Shown piece after piece: positions 30,980-41,002 of a DNA stretch of 64,000 nt (its first letter is position 1; each line of letters starts with the position of its first letter). The DNA comes from Vibrio anguillarum (lineage in GTDB: Bacteria > Pseudomonadota > Gammaproteobacteria > Enterobacterales > Vibrionaceae). The translations under genes and the position numbers were made by a program. Under the pieces are notes generated by a model, which worked only from the letters and a program-made list of their open reading frames with translations, was not told the DNA's origin and ran no database searches. Location of the stretch: contig NZ_JAHGUP010000012.1 in assembly GCF_001989995.2 (NCBI RefSeq), positions 1 through 64,000 of the forward strand. The letters run 5' to 3'.

Positions 30980-32683
30980 CTACTTACTCGCGATTGTTTC
31001 AAAAGCGGCTTCAGCATCAACCATTCCACCCGAGATCGATAGCGCACTGAATGGAACAAGCGTTTCAGGTGATGATGGTTTTTTCACTAACAGCTCAGGA
31101 TAACGACGGGCGCTATCAAGTAATAGAGCTTTGAGTTCTACTGCGGAGAGCTCTGGATAGCGTGACCACACCATAGCGGCAACGCCTGATACTACAGGTG
31201 CAGCCATACTCGTACCACTATAGGATGCGTAGTTATTGCCTGGCGTAGAAGAGAGAATGCGATAACCGGGTGCAAAGATATCAACCGATTTTTGTCCATA
31301 ATTACTAAAACTGGCGACAAAATCTTCATTCGCGTATTTCGCTGATGCCCCTACGTCTATCCAAGTTGCAATAGGTGACGATTCGTAAGTATCGGCAAAA
31401 CGATTAGGGAAGCTTGGTTTACTATCATTATCACTTTGGCTATTGCCTGCAGAATGGATGATTAACACACCTTTGCTGGCCGCATAACGAAACGCGTGGT
31501 CAACTACAAATTTACGTGGTGAATAGCTTTTACCAAAACTCATGTTGATGATTTTTGCGCCATTATCCACCGCATAACGCACAGCGTTGGCAATGTCTTT
31601 ATCGCGCTCATCACCATTAGGCACCATACGCAACGACATGATTTTCACATCTTCAGATAAGCCGTCAATACCGATACCATTGCGACGCTCTGCCGCAATA
31701 ATTCCCGCCACATGCGTACCGTGTGATGCATCAGGCCCTTTTACATCATTATTTCCATACCCCTTTTCCCAAGGGTTGCTGATGTCATCTAAAACGATAT
31801 CAGCACGAGGATCAAACTCAAGGTTGTAGTAGTAATCTAACGCATTTTTGTATCGGCTATGTCTGGATGCAAGGTAGTCAAACGAATACCAGTCGTCGAA
31901 TAGTGTCAACAACGCTTGAGCAGCGGAGACAACTTCAGGGTTCGGATGTGACAGTAAAATGAGCAAACCTTCGGCCGTAAAATCTTTATGCTGATTCAGT
32001 GCTGAGATTTGCGATTTATATTGATTCGCTTGCTCAATAGCATCAGTGACCTGCGCGAGCAGGGTTTGGTTACTCTGAACCTCGGCTAGATATTCCGTTT
32101 CTATTGCTTGGTAGTAAGCACGTTTTTGCTCAGGTATCCAATCATTGCCTTCTAATAAATCCAGGTATTTTTTGTACTCACGCGTCAGCTCTAATGTATC
32201 GTAATCCACATTGATACCAAGCGAGTTGCCTAAGAAATTCCAACCATACACATCATCAATATAGCCATTACCATCATCATCAATGCCATTGTTTGGGATT
32301 TCTCCCGCATTAACCCATAACTTGTTCTTTAGATCTTCGTGTTCAATGTCCACGCCCGAATCTAACACCGCCACGATAACAGGCTGAGGTTTAAGAGGGG
32401 GCATCAAGGATTCATACACATAATCCGATCCAACCCCTTGGATAGAGGAATAGTTAGCCGAGAGATTAAACCAATCCCCACGCTGTTCAGAACTCCCAAT
32501 CATACGCATGAAAAACAAACGAGGTTGGATAGCTTGTGGAGTATAGTCTTCAACAATATTACCTTTTATATCTTTAATAAAAGGCGAATTAATTGGGGTG
32601 GGTTCCACACTGACGTTTGCCGAAACCGATGCTGAAACGAGTATTGCTGCAGCAAGAGCAGAATATTTGTATCCTTTATTCAT
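30980..32683 (-). CDS. Secreted S8 (subtilisin-family) serine peptidase with a large insertion
   Basis: Predicted exported subtilase of 567 residues. A signal peptide covers about residues 1-22 (YSALAAAILVSASVSA). The catalytic triad is visible: Asp108 in VIVAVLDSGVD, His321 in DASHGTHVAGI and Ser492 in YSGTSMAAPVVSG, with the oxyanion Asn414 in HSAGN. About 210 residues separate Asp and His, against roughly 35-60 in most subtilases. The insertion (about residues 155-310) is rich in Tyr, Gln and acidic residues and looks helical. There is a probable calcium-loop DDDGNGYIDD at 135-144. It is not in an operon. The substrate is unknown. Confidence 0.9.
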   Translation of the reverse strand: MNKGYKYSALAAAILVSASVSANVSVEPTPINSPFIKDIKGNIVEDYTPQAIQPRLFFMRMIGSSEQRGDWFNLSANYSSIQGVGSDYVYESLMPPLKPQPVIVAVLDSGVDIEHEDLKNKLWVNAGEIPNNGIDDDGNGYIDDVYGWNFLGNSLGINVDYDTLELTREYKKYLDLLEGNDWIPEQKRAYYQAIETEYLAEVQSNQTLLAQVTDAIEQANQYKSQISALNQHKDFTAEGLLILLSHPNPEVVSAAQALLTLFDDWYSFDYLASRHSRYKNALDYYYNLEFDPRADIVLDDISNPWEKGYGNNDVKGPDASHGTHVAGIIAAERRNGIGIDGLSEDVKIMSLRMVPNGDERDKDIANAVRYAVDNGAKIINMSFGKSYSPRKFVVDHAFRYAASKGVLIIHSAGNSQSDNDSKPSFPNRFADTYESSPIATWIDVGASAKYANEDFVASFSNYGQKSVDIFAPGYRILSSTPGNNYASYSGTSMAAPVVSGVAAMVWSRYPELSAVELKALLLDSARRYPELLVKKPSSPETLVPFSALSISGGMVDAEAAFETIASK

Positions 32684-32995
32684 TTTATTACATCCTATTT
32701 AATACGCTTAGAAAGCGACCAAAAAGATAAAACGCAATACAATGAAAATCATTCACAACAACAATAAAACCATACAGCCATCTCACTATTGTGAATGCTT
32801 TGTGCTGAAAATTTGATCTAAGCACCATTGATACAATGGTGAATAGAAACTCACAAGATATTGATAAATCTATACTTTAACGACATAAGGACGATCATTA
32901 ACAAGTAAAGTTCGATAGACGGCATCTCAACTTTCAGGCTTGAATCCTAGCGATGGAGTAGAGATAAACACCGTCTAGATTTTACTGGCTTGTAA
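32684..32995. other. 312-base gap with an inverted repeat (32823-32841)
   Basis: Upstream region of the peptidase gene. It contains a perfect inverted repeat CACCATTG-ATA-CAATGGTG at 32823-32841, about 140 bases before the peptidase ATG. This could be an operator or a small hairpin. It has no T-run, so it is not an obvious terminator. No coding frame or RNA gene is recognised. Confidence 0.55.
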
Positions 32996-33292
32996 CTAAA
33001 TCGAATAATCGAAAACGATGATCTCTTCGAGCAAAGGACGAAAGATATCCTTTAGCGCGTTATGCTCTGGATGAGGTAGGTAATTTTGGCGCCCTTGCTC
33101 ATCGCTAAATGTCATTAAAACGCTGTGAGTATAACCTTGGTTTTTGCCTTCTGGGCTGTCGTTCACGCCCCACTCAACAGCGGAGACCCCCTCGATTTTC
33201 TCTGGCATGGCTTCAAACAGCGACTTGAGCTGTTGGATGTCGGCAGGCTGAGCTTGTGGTTTGAATTTGATTAATAAGATATGGCGGATCAT
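32996..33292 (-). CDS. Dabb domain (stress-responsive alpha/beta barrel) protein
   Basis: The 98-residue protein MIRHILLIKFKPQAQPADIQQL... has the ferredoxin-like dimeric alpha/beta-barrel pattern: an N-terminal strand with HILLIKF, a helix, WGVNDSPEGKNQGYTHSVLMTF, and a C-terminal YLPHPEHNALKDIFRPLLEEIIVFDY. These are the conserved Dabb features. Homologues act as small dimeric enzymes or stress proteins; the role here is unknown. It is a monocistronic gene with its own promoter region. Confidence 0.82.
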   Translation of the reverse strand: MIRHILLIKFKPQAQPADIQQLKSLFEAMPEKIEGVSAVEWGVNDSPEGKNQGYTHSVLMTFSDEQGRQNYLPHPEHNALKDIFRPLLEEIIVFDYSI

Positions 33293-33379
33293 TGTTCGCT
33301 CCGTTTCTGTCCGTAGAATTTCTTTTCATAAAGAGGGATAACGCTGGCTCACTGGTGCTAACGGTGCTGCGCTTAAAAC

Positions 33380-33417
33380 AATAAAGCGGCACTCAAGGTT
33401 TGAAGCGCCGCTTTATT
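33380..33417. terminator. Terminator of the T6SS auxiliary cluster
   Basis: Perfect 11-bp inverted repeat AATAAAGCGGC / GCCGCTTTATT with a 16-base loop, lying 19 bases past the PAAR stop codon and upstream of the Dabb gene. The minus strand has an AT-rich rather than pure T tail. Confidence 0.7.
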
Positions 33418-33436
33418 GATTAAATGGGCTACAACC

Positions 33437-33721
33437 TTAACCAATATTGACCGATGAGCCACCAATAATTACGCCACCGCAGTCAACGGCATCGCCGACT
33501 CGCGCGGCGGGCTTGCCATCAATCATAACGCTACCCGAGCCCCCTTTAATTGTACGTGGGTGGCTTGGGTTGTTCGGCTTATCATGAGGCTCTAGCGGGT
33601 CCCCCAGCCTTGCCACTGCTTTGCCATCAATTTTTACCGTCGGTGACCCAGCGGTGATCGGCGTCGGAGGAAAACCATCATGATCGGATCCGATATCTCC
33701 TACTAATGCACCATTTGCCAT
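33437..33721 (-). CDS. PAAR-domain T6SS spike-tip protein
   Basis: The 94-residue protein is a minimal PAAR domain: VGDIGSDHDGFPPTPITAGSPTVKIDGKAVARLGD, then GSGSVMIDGKPAARVGDAVDCGG. The DHDGFPP and SPTVKIDGKAVAR repeats form the conical tip that binds zinc and caps VgrG. No toxin extension. It lies 178 bases downstream of the immunity gene on the same strand, so it probably belongs to the hcp-vgrG transcription unit or has its own promoter. The V. cholerae hcp-2/vgrG-2/vasX cluster, as I recall it, does not end in a PAAR gene. Confidence 0.92.
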   Translation of the reverse strand: MANGALVGDIGSDHDGFPPTPITAGSPTVKIDGKAVARLGDPLEPHDKPNNPSHPRTIKGGSGSVMIDGKPAARVGDAVDCGGVIIGGSSVNIG

Positions 33722-33899
33722 TGATTTGCTCCTTATCAGATTCGTTGATTAAGCTTGTTGCGATGTTGTTTACCCTAAGGGCTTAGGATTTTATCGGCTA
33801 GTGATACACCATCAACACCGCTAAACAGCCAAAAGTGAGCTGTACGCAGCAGACACAAATTAGAGTACCAAAGTGCCGCTGGTGTGAAAAACCTTTATG

Positions 33900-34628
33900 C
33901 TATTCCTCTTTTAATTCTTGATTAAAGATAGGATGCTTGTACTGATCATTAACTCGCCGTAACGGAAGATAGTCGACATTATTATGAACACTCTTCACGA
34001 GCTCAATAAAACGTGTTTTTTCATCAAAGGAACTAAAAAAAAGTGTTCTACTAAATCGAGGATGTCTTCTGCTTTCGGAATTCAATTTCACCATCTTTTC
34101 TTTGATCGGATCAAAAACAATCAATTGGTCAGCAAAGTAAACATCTTTCTGATGTACGGTGGGATGGAAGTTGGTCAAACCAAAGGCCAGCAGGGCAAAA
34201 CCGCCTGCACCAACAAACGCTAACGGACCAACGACGGCTAAGGCTAGCAAACAGACCGCAATCCCCACCCAAGCAAAACCGCGTACAAAAGTGTAGGCCG
34301 CATCCGGGATCACTTCTTGATCGGTATAATGCACACCCGCTTGCGTTAAGCTGTAACAATAGCGGTGGTCGGGCATCAAAAGATACCTTCCCGCCGACAT
34401 GCCCGCCAAGCCAAAGCTGATAAACCCCCAAAACTCAGTACTGTTAAAAGCAATATCCCCGAACACAAGAAATAGTGAGGGAAGCAAAAAGCCTGCAATG
34501 ACGGCAATAATCCAACGAGCGATATCACCTCGTCGCTCTGAAAATGCCACACATTCCCACTGATACAAAACCTCACTGCTGTGTAAATTTGCCTTTAACT
34601 GCTCTAACTCATCTTTATCAATTAACAT
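33900..34628 (-). CDS. Membrane immunity protein for the VasX-like effector (TsiV2-like)
   Basis: The 242-residue protein has several hydrophobic segments: IARWIIAVIAGFLLPSLFLVFG, FWGFISFGLAGMSAGRYLL, and a long pair FAWVGIAVCLLALAVVGPLAFVGAGGFALLAFG. Cytoplasmic-looking N- and C-termini flank them. It starts directly after the stop of the VasX-like gene. In V. cholerae the gene in this position encodes TsiV2, a membrane protein that protects against the pore-forming effector VasX. Function is inferred from position and topology. Confidence 0.8.
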   Translation of the reverse strand: MLIDKDELEQLKANLHSSEVLYQWECVAFSERRGDIARWIIAVIAGFLLPSLFLVFGDIAFNSTEFWGFISFGLAGMSAGRYLLMPDHRYCYSLTQAGVHYTDQEVIPDAAYTFVRGFAWVGIAVCLLALAVVGPLAFVGAGGFALLAFGLTNFHPTVHQKDVYFADQLIVFDPIKEKMVKLNSESRRHPRFSRTLFFSSFDEKTRFIELVKSVHNNVDYLPLRRVNDQYKHPIFNQELKEE

Positions 34629-37600
34629 TTAACCCTTTCCTACAACGAGATTTCTTGTGGCAATATCATTCGCCTCTGCAGATTGTAAATCTAATTCCCC
34701 CACGCGAGTTCCGCGGGCGCAAAATTTGAGACTCTGTTCCTTGACCCAATGCAGGGGCAGTGCAACGCAAACTCCAACGGTATCCTTATCACTGCCACCC
34801 AATGTAATGCGATACACTGGTTGCTCATCTTCAATACTCCATTTACCCTGCTGTTCATCAATCAAGACCAGAGGATTTGCCGATTGGGTTCGGTAGGAAT
34901 ACCCCTCTTGTGGTGGTAAACGCGTGATTTGCAGCCCAATGGTTTGGCCTTGCATATAAGAGGGTAACACGAGTTCCAACTGCCACTGCATAGTCGGTCG
35001 GTACGCTTGATAACTGAGTTTATTGGCGGGAACTGGCATTAAACGAATATTTGGTCGGTGGAGAAGGCGCTCTAACTCGGTCAATTCTTGGCCCACCGAC
35101 CAATGAGCACTCTCTTTCCCCCACGTCGATTTTGATAACCAGATTTCTAACTCTGAGCGTTTAAACACATTGGTCAAAATCACCCCGATCAAATAGACAA
35201 TACCAATCACAGCAAAACCGGCGAGCATCCAACCAGCATTGATGGCTGCGATTGATCCAAACCCCATTATTCGACTTACTCCGTATACACCTAACTGAAT
35301 AGCAAAAATCAGAGCCTGTGCTCCCGTTGCTCCAGCTTTTAACAAATAACCGAAGCGCTCAAGATCGGTTTTACTGCTGTCATTAAACTTACCCCAGCTT
35401 TCCCATGCCTCTAACCCGCTGGCAATCATGCCAACGGTAGCCACCAAGGCGATGGATTTAGAAAAAGTTTTTAGGGCATCTTTGGCTTTAAGGCTGGATG
35501 CCTCACCTAATGCTTCTTTTAGTGATTTATCCAAAAGCTCATATTTAACAATCGTCTTCCAAGCGCGCCCAGCACTGATGGCACCGGCGGCCACAATGGT
35601 ATAGCCAGTGGCATAAATGGCTTCGCCCAACGCCGGATTCTTCGAAGGATCCCAACTGGGGTATTGTGCGACCTTACCGCGGATATTCTCCAAAACCGCC
35701 ATGGTATTCCATAGGTTCAGTGCAAACAGCAAGCCCCCTAATCCACCCAGTTTCTGGCTCACCGACGCGCTACTGGTTTTGACGTTTTTCGATAGCGCGC
35801 TCAGTTTCTCATTTACCGACTGCTGAAAAGTGTTCATCACCGCTTGGTTTTTGAGCGTCAGCATCATCGGCAGTTCACTACTGAGTAATTGCCCTAGCTT
35901 ACGTTGTGCGGATTGCGCGGTCGCAATTTGATGGTTTTTCGGGCTCACATTACCGGGCTTGAGTTCCAGAGCATTATTCATCTCTTGCAAGATGGCATTC
36001 AACTTAGTCTCAAATTGCTTAATCTCAGCCGCATACTTGGGGTTATGTTGCAACACCGCCTCTTCTCGTACTAGGCTTTCCACTAATAATAAGCGAAGGT
36101 TAGCCAGCAAACTGGGCGTTCCTCCTTTGGGCTGAGTCTGATAAGGAAACAGCAACTCCATCACCGCTTGCCAACTCTCTTTCGCTTGATTGGCTACCGC
36201 TTTTTGCAGTGCACCAAAACTCGATTGAACGGGTTCAATCCATGTCTTAAACCATGCTTTTTCCCGAATGCGGCCATCTCCCGTGAAAGTATCCCAGTTT
36301 GCGATCGCGGCCGAAAACGCCACCATATCACTAGGATTACCGGTAGAGAGAAAGGAGGTGCTAAAATCTTGGATGTGGCTGTTAATGGCTTGATTCGCCT
36401 GCAGAGAAAAGCCTGTTGACGCGAGCGCCATGAGGTTTTTCGGTGAATCAAAACTGAGCTCTTTTTTGAGGGTCTCAAGCGCTTTCTCATCATGATTGAC
36501 TTGCGTAACTGCCACTAGAAATTGGCTAATTAACGCTAACAAATACGCTTGCTGGATCTCATCTTGGTTATCTATACCAAGTAGAATCGGGTCAAGGCCA
36601 AGCTGGTTGAAGGCAGACATAAACTGCGCATAGTGCTGTTTAATCTGTTCATCCAATCCTTTGAGTTGGGTGTAATGCTCCACCAAAAAGTTATCTAAAT
36701 CCGCCCAGCGCACTTCATCGTTAAAACCGTTGTCTTTTTTGCGCCACTTGCGCATCTGAGCACTGGTGGGTTCAAAACGATAGAGTGTTTTCAATTCCGC
36801 CAATTGCTGATCCGCTTGCTGCTGCATGGGGGAAAGCGCCTTTGATGGCGTGATCCCTTCACTGGCTAATTGGCTAAATTCCATTTCGGCTAATTCAGCC
36901 GTAGCCCAATATTCAGTAATGGCTCTTTCTAACTCTAAAATACGGATAGGATCTTGTTTTACAAAATCGGGAATTTCTTTTTCTTCAAGACGAATTCGGC
37001 CTAATGTGCGTGTCAGCTCTGCCATCTGCATTTTATGCTGTTGCGCTTCATCACCAACCTCTTTTTTAGTTAGATCTGCCACTTGGGTAGTAAAAGTAAT
37101 AAATAAATCTGACACATCCGCTAAAGGGTCATTCAGAGCCACAAATAAACCGCAGTTTTGCTCTGGCAAATCTTGCAAATAATCACTGCTGCTCACCACC
37201 GCTTTGTCGACCACGAACTTGAATTCAGTATCTATCGCCGCTTCTTCACTTTTCTCTACCGGTAATGAAGGGGTACAGGTAGCTTTAAAAATATCCTGCT
37301 CAGCTGGCGTCCCGATGTCCGCTACATAGTCTTCAAGATACTGAGCAAAATGCGCATGAAGGTGAGAACCATTGGACTCAAACTGTTTAAGGCTCACTTT
37401 ACGCATCACAGCATGACGACTGCTGGTATTGGAGCGCATATGCTCACACACTCGCCACGTCCATCGTTGATGCGCATAACCGATAGAGAGAGTGTGCTGG
37501 GCGGGATAGAGTAAACAGCTTTTGCTTTCACCTTTCGAGCCGCGCTCGTGAGTGGGTTTGCTTGCCTCATCGTCAGACCACTCAATTTTGGTCAAGGTGC

Positions 37601-37892
37601 TGCCAACGACTTCATATTCGTGCAGTGTTTTTGCTGTTTCATCATAGACATAGAGCCAGCCATCACGCAGTTGCCTTAAGGTGTAGCTACGCTGCTTGGT
37701 AGAGAATTGACCTTTCCACTGTCGCTCAGCTTTGGGTAAAGGGTGTAATGCTTGACCTTGCTTATCATAAACATCAAAGGCATAACGAATAGGAATTATC
37801 CCTATTAACGGCTGTTTAAAAGGACATGCACTGGCTGGATTTTGCGCATCATTGGTCTGCCCTGTTTTCGCAGCTTGATTGGGATTACTCAT
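34629..37892 (-). CDS. vasX: VasX-like pore-forming T6SS effector
   Basis: The 1087-residue protein matches VasX in length and position. The N-terminus (SACPFKQPLIGIIPIRYAFD, then TLRQLRDGWLYVYDE) is the family's loading domain. The middle is long and mostly helical. The C-terminal third carries hydrophobic helices: LGGLGGLLFALNLWN, AIYATGYTIVAAGAISAG, SIALVATVGMIASGLEAW, and a paired stretch around GWMLAGFAVIGIVYLIGVILT. This is the colicin-like pore module of VasX, which depolarises target membranes. Its start overlaps the DUF4123 gene stop by 4 bases (ATGA). No frameshift is seen. Confidence 0.9.
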   Translation of the reverse strand: MSNPNQAAKTGQTNDAQNPASACPFKQPLIGIIPIRYAFDVYDKQGQALHPLPKAERQWKGQFSTKQRSYTLRQLRDGWLYVYDETAKTLHEYEVVGSTLTKIEWSDDEASKPTHERGSKGESKSCLLYPAQHTLSIGYAHQRWTWRVCEHMRSNTSSRHAVMRKVSLKQFESNGSHLHAHFAQYLEDYVADIGTPAEQDIFKATCTPSLPVEKSEEAAIDTEFKFVVDKAVVSSSDYLQDLPEQNCGLFVALNDPLADVSDLFITFTTQVADLTKKEVGDEAQQHKMQMAELTRTLGRIRLEEKEIPDFVKQDPIRILELERAITEYWATAELAEMEFSQLASEGITPSKALSPMQQQADQQLAELKTLYRFEPTSAQMRKWRKKDNGFNDEVRWADLDNFLVEHYTQLKGLDEQIKQHYAQFMSAFNQLGLDPILLGIDNQDEIQQAYLLALISQFLVAVTQVNHDEKALETLKKELSFDSPKNLMALASTGFSLQANQAINSHIQDFSTSFLSTGNPSDMVAFSAAIANWDTFTGDGRIREKAWFKTWIEPVQSSFGALQKAVANQAKESWQAVMELLFPYQTQPKGGTPSLLANLRLLLVESLVREEAVLQHNPKYAAEIKQFETKLNAILQEMNNALELKPGNVSPKNHQIATAQSAQRKLGQLLSSELPMMLTLKNQAVMNTFQQSVNEKLSALSKNVKTSSASVSQKLGGLGGLLFALNLWNTMAVLENIRGKVAQYPSWDPSKNPALGEAIYATGYTIVAAGAISAGRAWKTIVKYELLDKSLKEALGEASSLKAKDALKTFSKSIALVATVGMIASGLEAWESWGKFNDSSKTDLERFGYLLKAGATGAQALIFAIQLGVYGVSRIMGFGSIAAINAGWMLAGFAVIGIVYLIGVILTNVFKRSELEIWLSKSTWGKESAHWSVGQELTELERLLHRPNIRLMPVPANKLSYQAYRPTMQWQLELVLPSYMQGQTIGLQITRLPPQEGYSYRTQSANPLVLIDEQQGKWSIEDEQPVYRITLGGSDKDTVGVCVALPLHWVKEQSLKFCARGTRVGELDLQSAEANDIATRNLVVGKG

Positions 37893-38776
37893 CCTTGAAC
37901 CTCCTGTGATGATTGTGAATAGTGATAAGCCAGCTCTGCGGCAGCTTCAATGCGTTGCGAAGGCGTACGACTTGAAGCCTGATGCAACAAAGGATCAATC
38001 TCGGGATACTTCCCTTTTTCAAGAGCATCAACGCCTAAAAACCCCAACACATTAAAAAACAGCATTAAATCTCGCTCACTGCTAAAGCCCTGCTGGTAAG
38101 CCCATTGAGCATAACGATGAAATAATTCAGGGTCAGACTGCCACTGCTGCGCTAAATCCGGAAACCACTGCTGCACATGCCGCTCGACCGTTTCTAAGGT
38201 ATTGAGCCATGTGATGTTGCCAAGCCGTTGCCACTGTTCATCGGTTAACTTGAATCGCACAGGAGTGTCCTGAGTCGCCGTCAGTTCTGGTCGTTGCACA
38301 TATTGCCAACCTTGACGTGTCGGCAACCAAGCTCGATTGATCACTTTCCACAGTGGTTGGCATTGGGTACTCAAAAGTACATACGCGCATTCACTGTTCG
38401 CCATTTTAAGAAACACCGTTGAACCATAAGGGGATTCCACTTGGATCAAACGACGCAGTTGTTCAGCAATCTCTTCAATGGACTCTAAAGAAGCAAAAAA
38501 GAACCCAGCTAACCCCTGATTCTGCTCAAGGAACCAGGTTTTAACTGCATCCGTTGCCAAAACGAGATAAGGAGACACCTCTTTAAGCTGCTCAAAAGGC
38601 GGAAAAAGGTACAAAGGCTCCAAAACCAATTCACCCGATAGACGGTACAAGGCTTGTGCTAGATGGCTGATTTGAGCACCATCAACCAAAAGGTAAAGCC
38701 TTTCTTGTGTATCCATTTCCATCTCTGGAACCGAGCTCACCCAGTTATGCACGACAAAGGAATTTGTTGAACGCAT
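37889..38776 (-). CDS. vasW: T6SS effector-loading adaptor, DUF4123 (VasW-like)
   Basis: Chaperone-adaptor of 295 residues that attaches the next-encoded effector to VgrG. DUF4123 features include ERLYLLVDGAQ near the N-terminus, LYLFPPFEQLKEVSPYLVLA and the YGSTVFLKMANSECAYVLLSTQ region around residue 115-135. Its start codon overlaps the vgrG stop and its stop overlaps the vasX start. This coupling supports a VgrG-adaptor-effector unit, as in V. cholerae vgrG-2/vasW/vasX. Confidence 0.88.
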   Translation of the reverse strand: MRSTNSFVVHNWVSSVPEMEMDTQERLYLLVDGAQISHLAQALYRLSGELVLEPLYLFPPFEQLKEVSPYLVLATDAVKTWFLEQNQGLAGFFFASLESIEEIAEQLRRLIQVESPYGSTVFLKMANSECAYVLLSTQCQPLWKVINRAWLPTRQGWQYVQRPELTATQDTPVRFKLTDEQWQRLGNITWLNTLETVERHVQQWFPDLAQQWQSDPELFHRYAQWAYQQGFSSERDLMLFFNVLGFLGVDALEKGKYPEIDPLLHQASSRTPSQRIEAAAELAYHYSQSSQEVQG

Positions 38777-40863
38777 TAATTTCCCTTTGCCTCTTCACAC
38801 ACTTCACACACAGGTGCAGGACCTTTGAGTGCTTCAATTTGTCGCGCCTTAAGTAAAGGTGACATGGATTGCTGAGTGGGAGTTACTGCTGCTAGCTCAA
38901 TCTCTTGCGGCGTTTTGGCTTCATCAACCCCTTGTGGCAACGCCGCTACAACACCGCCATAACCCGAGCCGCTGCCTGCGCTGCCGCCGGAGTTAAGGTT
39001 GATCGCAGGCCCGACTAGGTGCACGCCGCCGCCATCCACTTTGATAAAACTACCCGCTGCTTTAATGGTGATCTCATTACCCGCATCTAACACCAACTTA
39101 TTGCCTGCTTTAAGGTGCACTTCATTTCCTGAATCAAAAATCGTTTTTTCACCGATTTTTTGGTGCAGTGAGCCCCCCACTTCAAGGCTATGATCTAACG
39201 CTATTTTCTGACGGCTTTCGCCCTCGGCCGTTAGGTGTTGGTTATTTTTAATGTGGCTGAACTGGTCGTTATCCACTGTCAGGTGTTTATCGTGTTTGAT
39301 GTGTGTGGTGGCATCATTAAGCACTAGTGCTTCATAGTCTTTTTGCGCGTGTAGGTAGATTTTCTCTTGCCCTGCTTGATCTTCAAAACTCAGCTCATTA
39401 AAGCCTTCACCTTGGTGGGTTTCACTGCGCAGTACGGTTTTGGTTTTGTTATCTGGCAGTGTGTAGGGCGCTTTATTGGTGGCGTGATAAGCGCGGCCCG
39501 TGACTATGGGTTGATCCGGATCACCGTTTAAAAAATCGACAATCACTTCATGGCCAATTCTTGGGATAGCCATCATGCCATATTGGCTGCCAGCCCAACC
39601 TTGCGACACCCTCACCCAACATGAACTGTGCTCATCGCCGTTAGAATATCTGTCCCATGGGAAATGCAGTTTAACGCGGCCATACTCATCGCAGAAGATC
39701 TCTTCGCCATCGGGGCCAACCACGTGGGCGATGCATGGGCCATCCACTTGCGGCTTGGTGTGTGGTGTTGCGCGCCACGTTACATCGGCCGGGATCAAGG
39801 TAAATTGGTTACTGTAGGTCGTTGCACCACTACCGCCAGACTCTTCTAATGCTTGCGGCTGCCGGCCTTGATGGTTTACTTGCACCACAACCCAATCTCG
39901 GTTCACGCTGTCGTCTAAATGTTCGGCCAAATCAAACAGGGTTCCGGCTTGCAAACGCGCTTCATTGCTTTGGCCTTGTGCGGTACGCGCCTGCCTTCTT
40001 AGGTACTCTAAACGAATTTGGTTAAACGCTTTACCGCTCTCATCGTCTTTAAATCGACCCGGGAAATCAAAATGTTCATAGTGGGTCTGCTGGTAATCCA
40101 TCGCGGTGCCGAGTGCACTTTGCTTAAAACCGTAAATCGGTTTTTTAAAGCTGTAATCCGCCAATTGGCTTTCCGCCACTTGCGATTGCGTATGGCTGAT
40201 TAAGTTGGAAATGTAAGGCGTATCAACGATACCACCGGACAGCACATTGTAAGGGATCGGTGTATCGAGCTTCGTTAAGCTTTGACTGTCGTCACTGAAA
40301 ATGAGGGTATGTTTACCTTCTTCATGCAGGAGGTGGTAGACCAAGCCCTCTTCAGCGGCTAAGCGGTGTAAAAAGTGGATATCGGTTTCACGGTACTGTA
40401 CGCAGAATTCGCGCTGAAGACATTCTCGTTTAAGTGCGAAGGCATAGTCGTCAATGCCCATCTCTTGTAGCACAATAGAAAGAATTTCAGGTACGGTTTT
40501 AAGCTGGAAGATGCGGCTATTTTGGCGCAGCGACAAGCGCTCTAATGCAGGTACTAAAGTGAGTGAGTAAAAGGTGTGATGATGACCAATATCGCCTTTA
40601 CTGAACTGGCGCACGATGCCATGCACGCGCTGCACCACACCGCCATTACGAAAAACCGTTAGCTGAGCTGTTTTGTCGACGACATCGATTGCACTCAAAA
40701 TAGATTGACGGCTTGCGAGCTCAATGTGGTAACGAAACCCATAACAAGGCTCGCCATTGGCCAGCGCACTCTCCGATAAGGATTCTTGTCCTTGGTATTC
40801 TCGCACCACAAATGCATCGTCGGCGAGCCCGTCAACCTTTAACGTAAAATTCAGCGTGGCCAT
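38776..40863 (-). CDS. vgrG: T6SS spike protein VgrG
   Basis: The 695-residue trimeric spike has an N-terminal gp27-like region ([22 protein letters not shown]...), the [21 protein letters not shown] motif and the gp5-like OB fold ([66 protein letters not shown] region). A beta-helix needle of repeated [18 protein letters not shown] follows. The C-terminus is short, with a CEVCEE pair and no enzymatic extension, so toxicity is supplied by the VasX-like cargo. It follows hcp by 139 bases. Confidence 0.95.
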   Translation of the reverse strand: MATLNFTLKVDGLADDAFVVREYQGQESLSESALANGEPCYGFRYHIELASRQSILSAIDVVDKTAQLTVFRNGGVVQRVHGIVRQFSKGDIGHHHTFYSLTLVPALERLSLRQNSRIFQLKTVPEILSIVLQEMGIDDYAFALKRECLQREFCVQYRETDIHFLHRLAAEEGLVYHLLHEEGKHTLIFSDDSQSLTKLDTPIPYNVLSGGIVDTPYISNLISHTQSQVAESQLADYSFKKPIYGFKQSALGTAMDYQQTHYEHFDFPGRFKDDESGKAFNQIRLEYLRRQARTAQGQSNEARLQAGTLFDLAEHLDDSVNRDWVVVQVNHQGRQPQALEESGGSGATTYSNQFTLIPADVTWRATPHTKPQVDGPCIAHVVGPDGEEIFCDEYGRVKLHFPWDRYSNGDEHSSCWVRVSQGWAGSQYGMMAIPRIGHEVIVDFLNGDPDQPIVTGRAYHATNKAPYTLPDNKTKTVLRSETHQGEGFNELSFEDQAGQEKIYLHAQKDYEALVLNDATTHIKHDKHLTVDNDQFSHIKNNQHLTAEGESRQKIALDHSLEVGGSLHQKIGEKTIFDSGNEVHLKAGNKLVLDAGNEITIKAAGSFIKVDGGGVHLVGPAINLNSGGSAGSGSGYGGVVAALPQGVDEAKTPQEIELAAVTPTQQSMSPLLKARQIEALKGPAPVCEVCEEAKGN

Positions 40864-41002
40864 CTTCCATCCTCTTTACATTAGAAACAGCAAAGCCTTA
40901 AGCAAGTCACACTCATTGAATGTACTTTGCTTAAGGCTAAAAAAGGTGGCTGGCAGGATTGGCTTTGCTTACGCAACATCAGCCAGCCACCCAAATCAAA
41001 GC

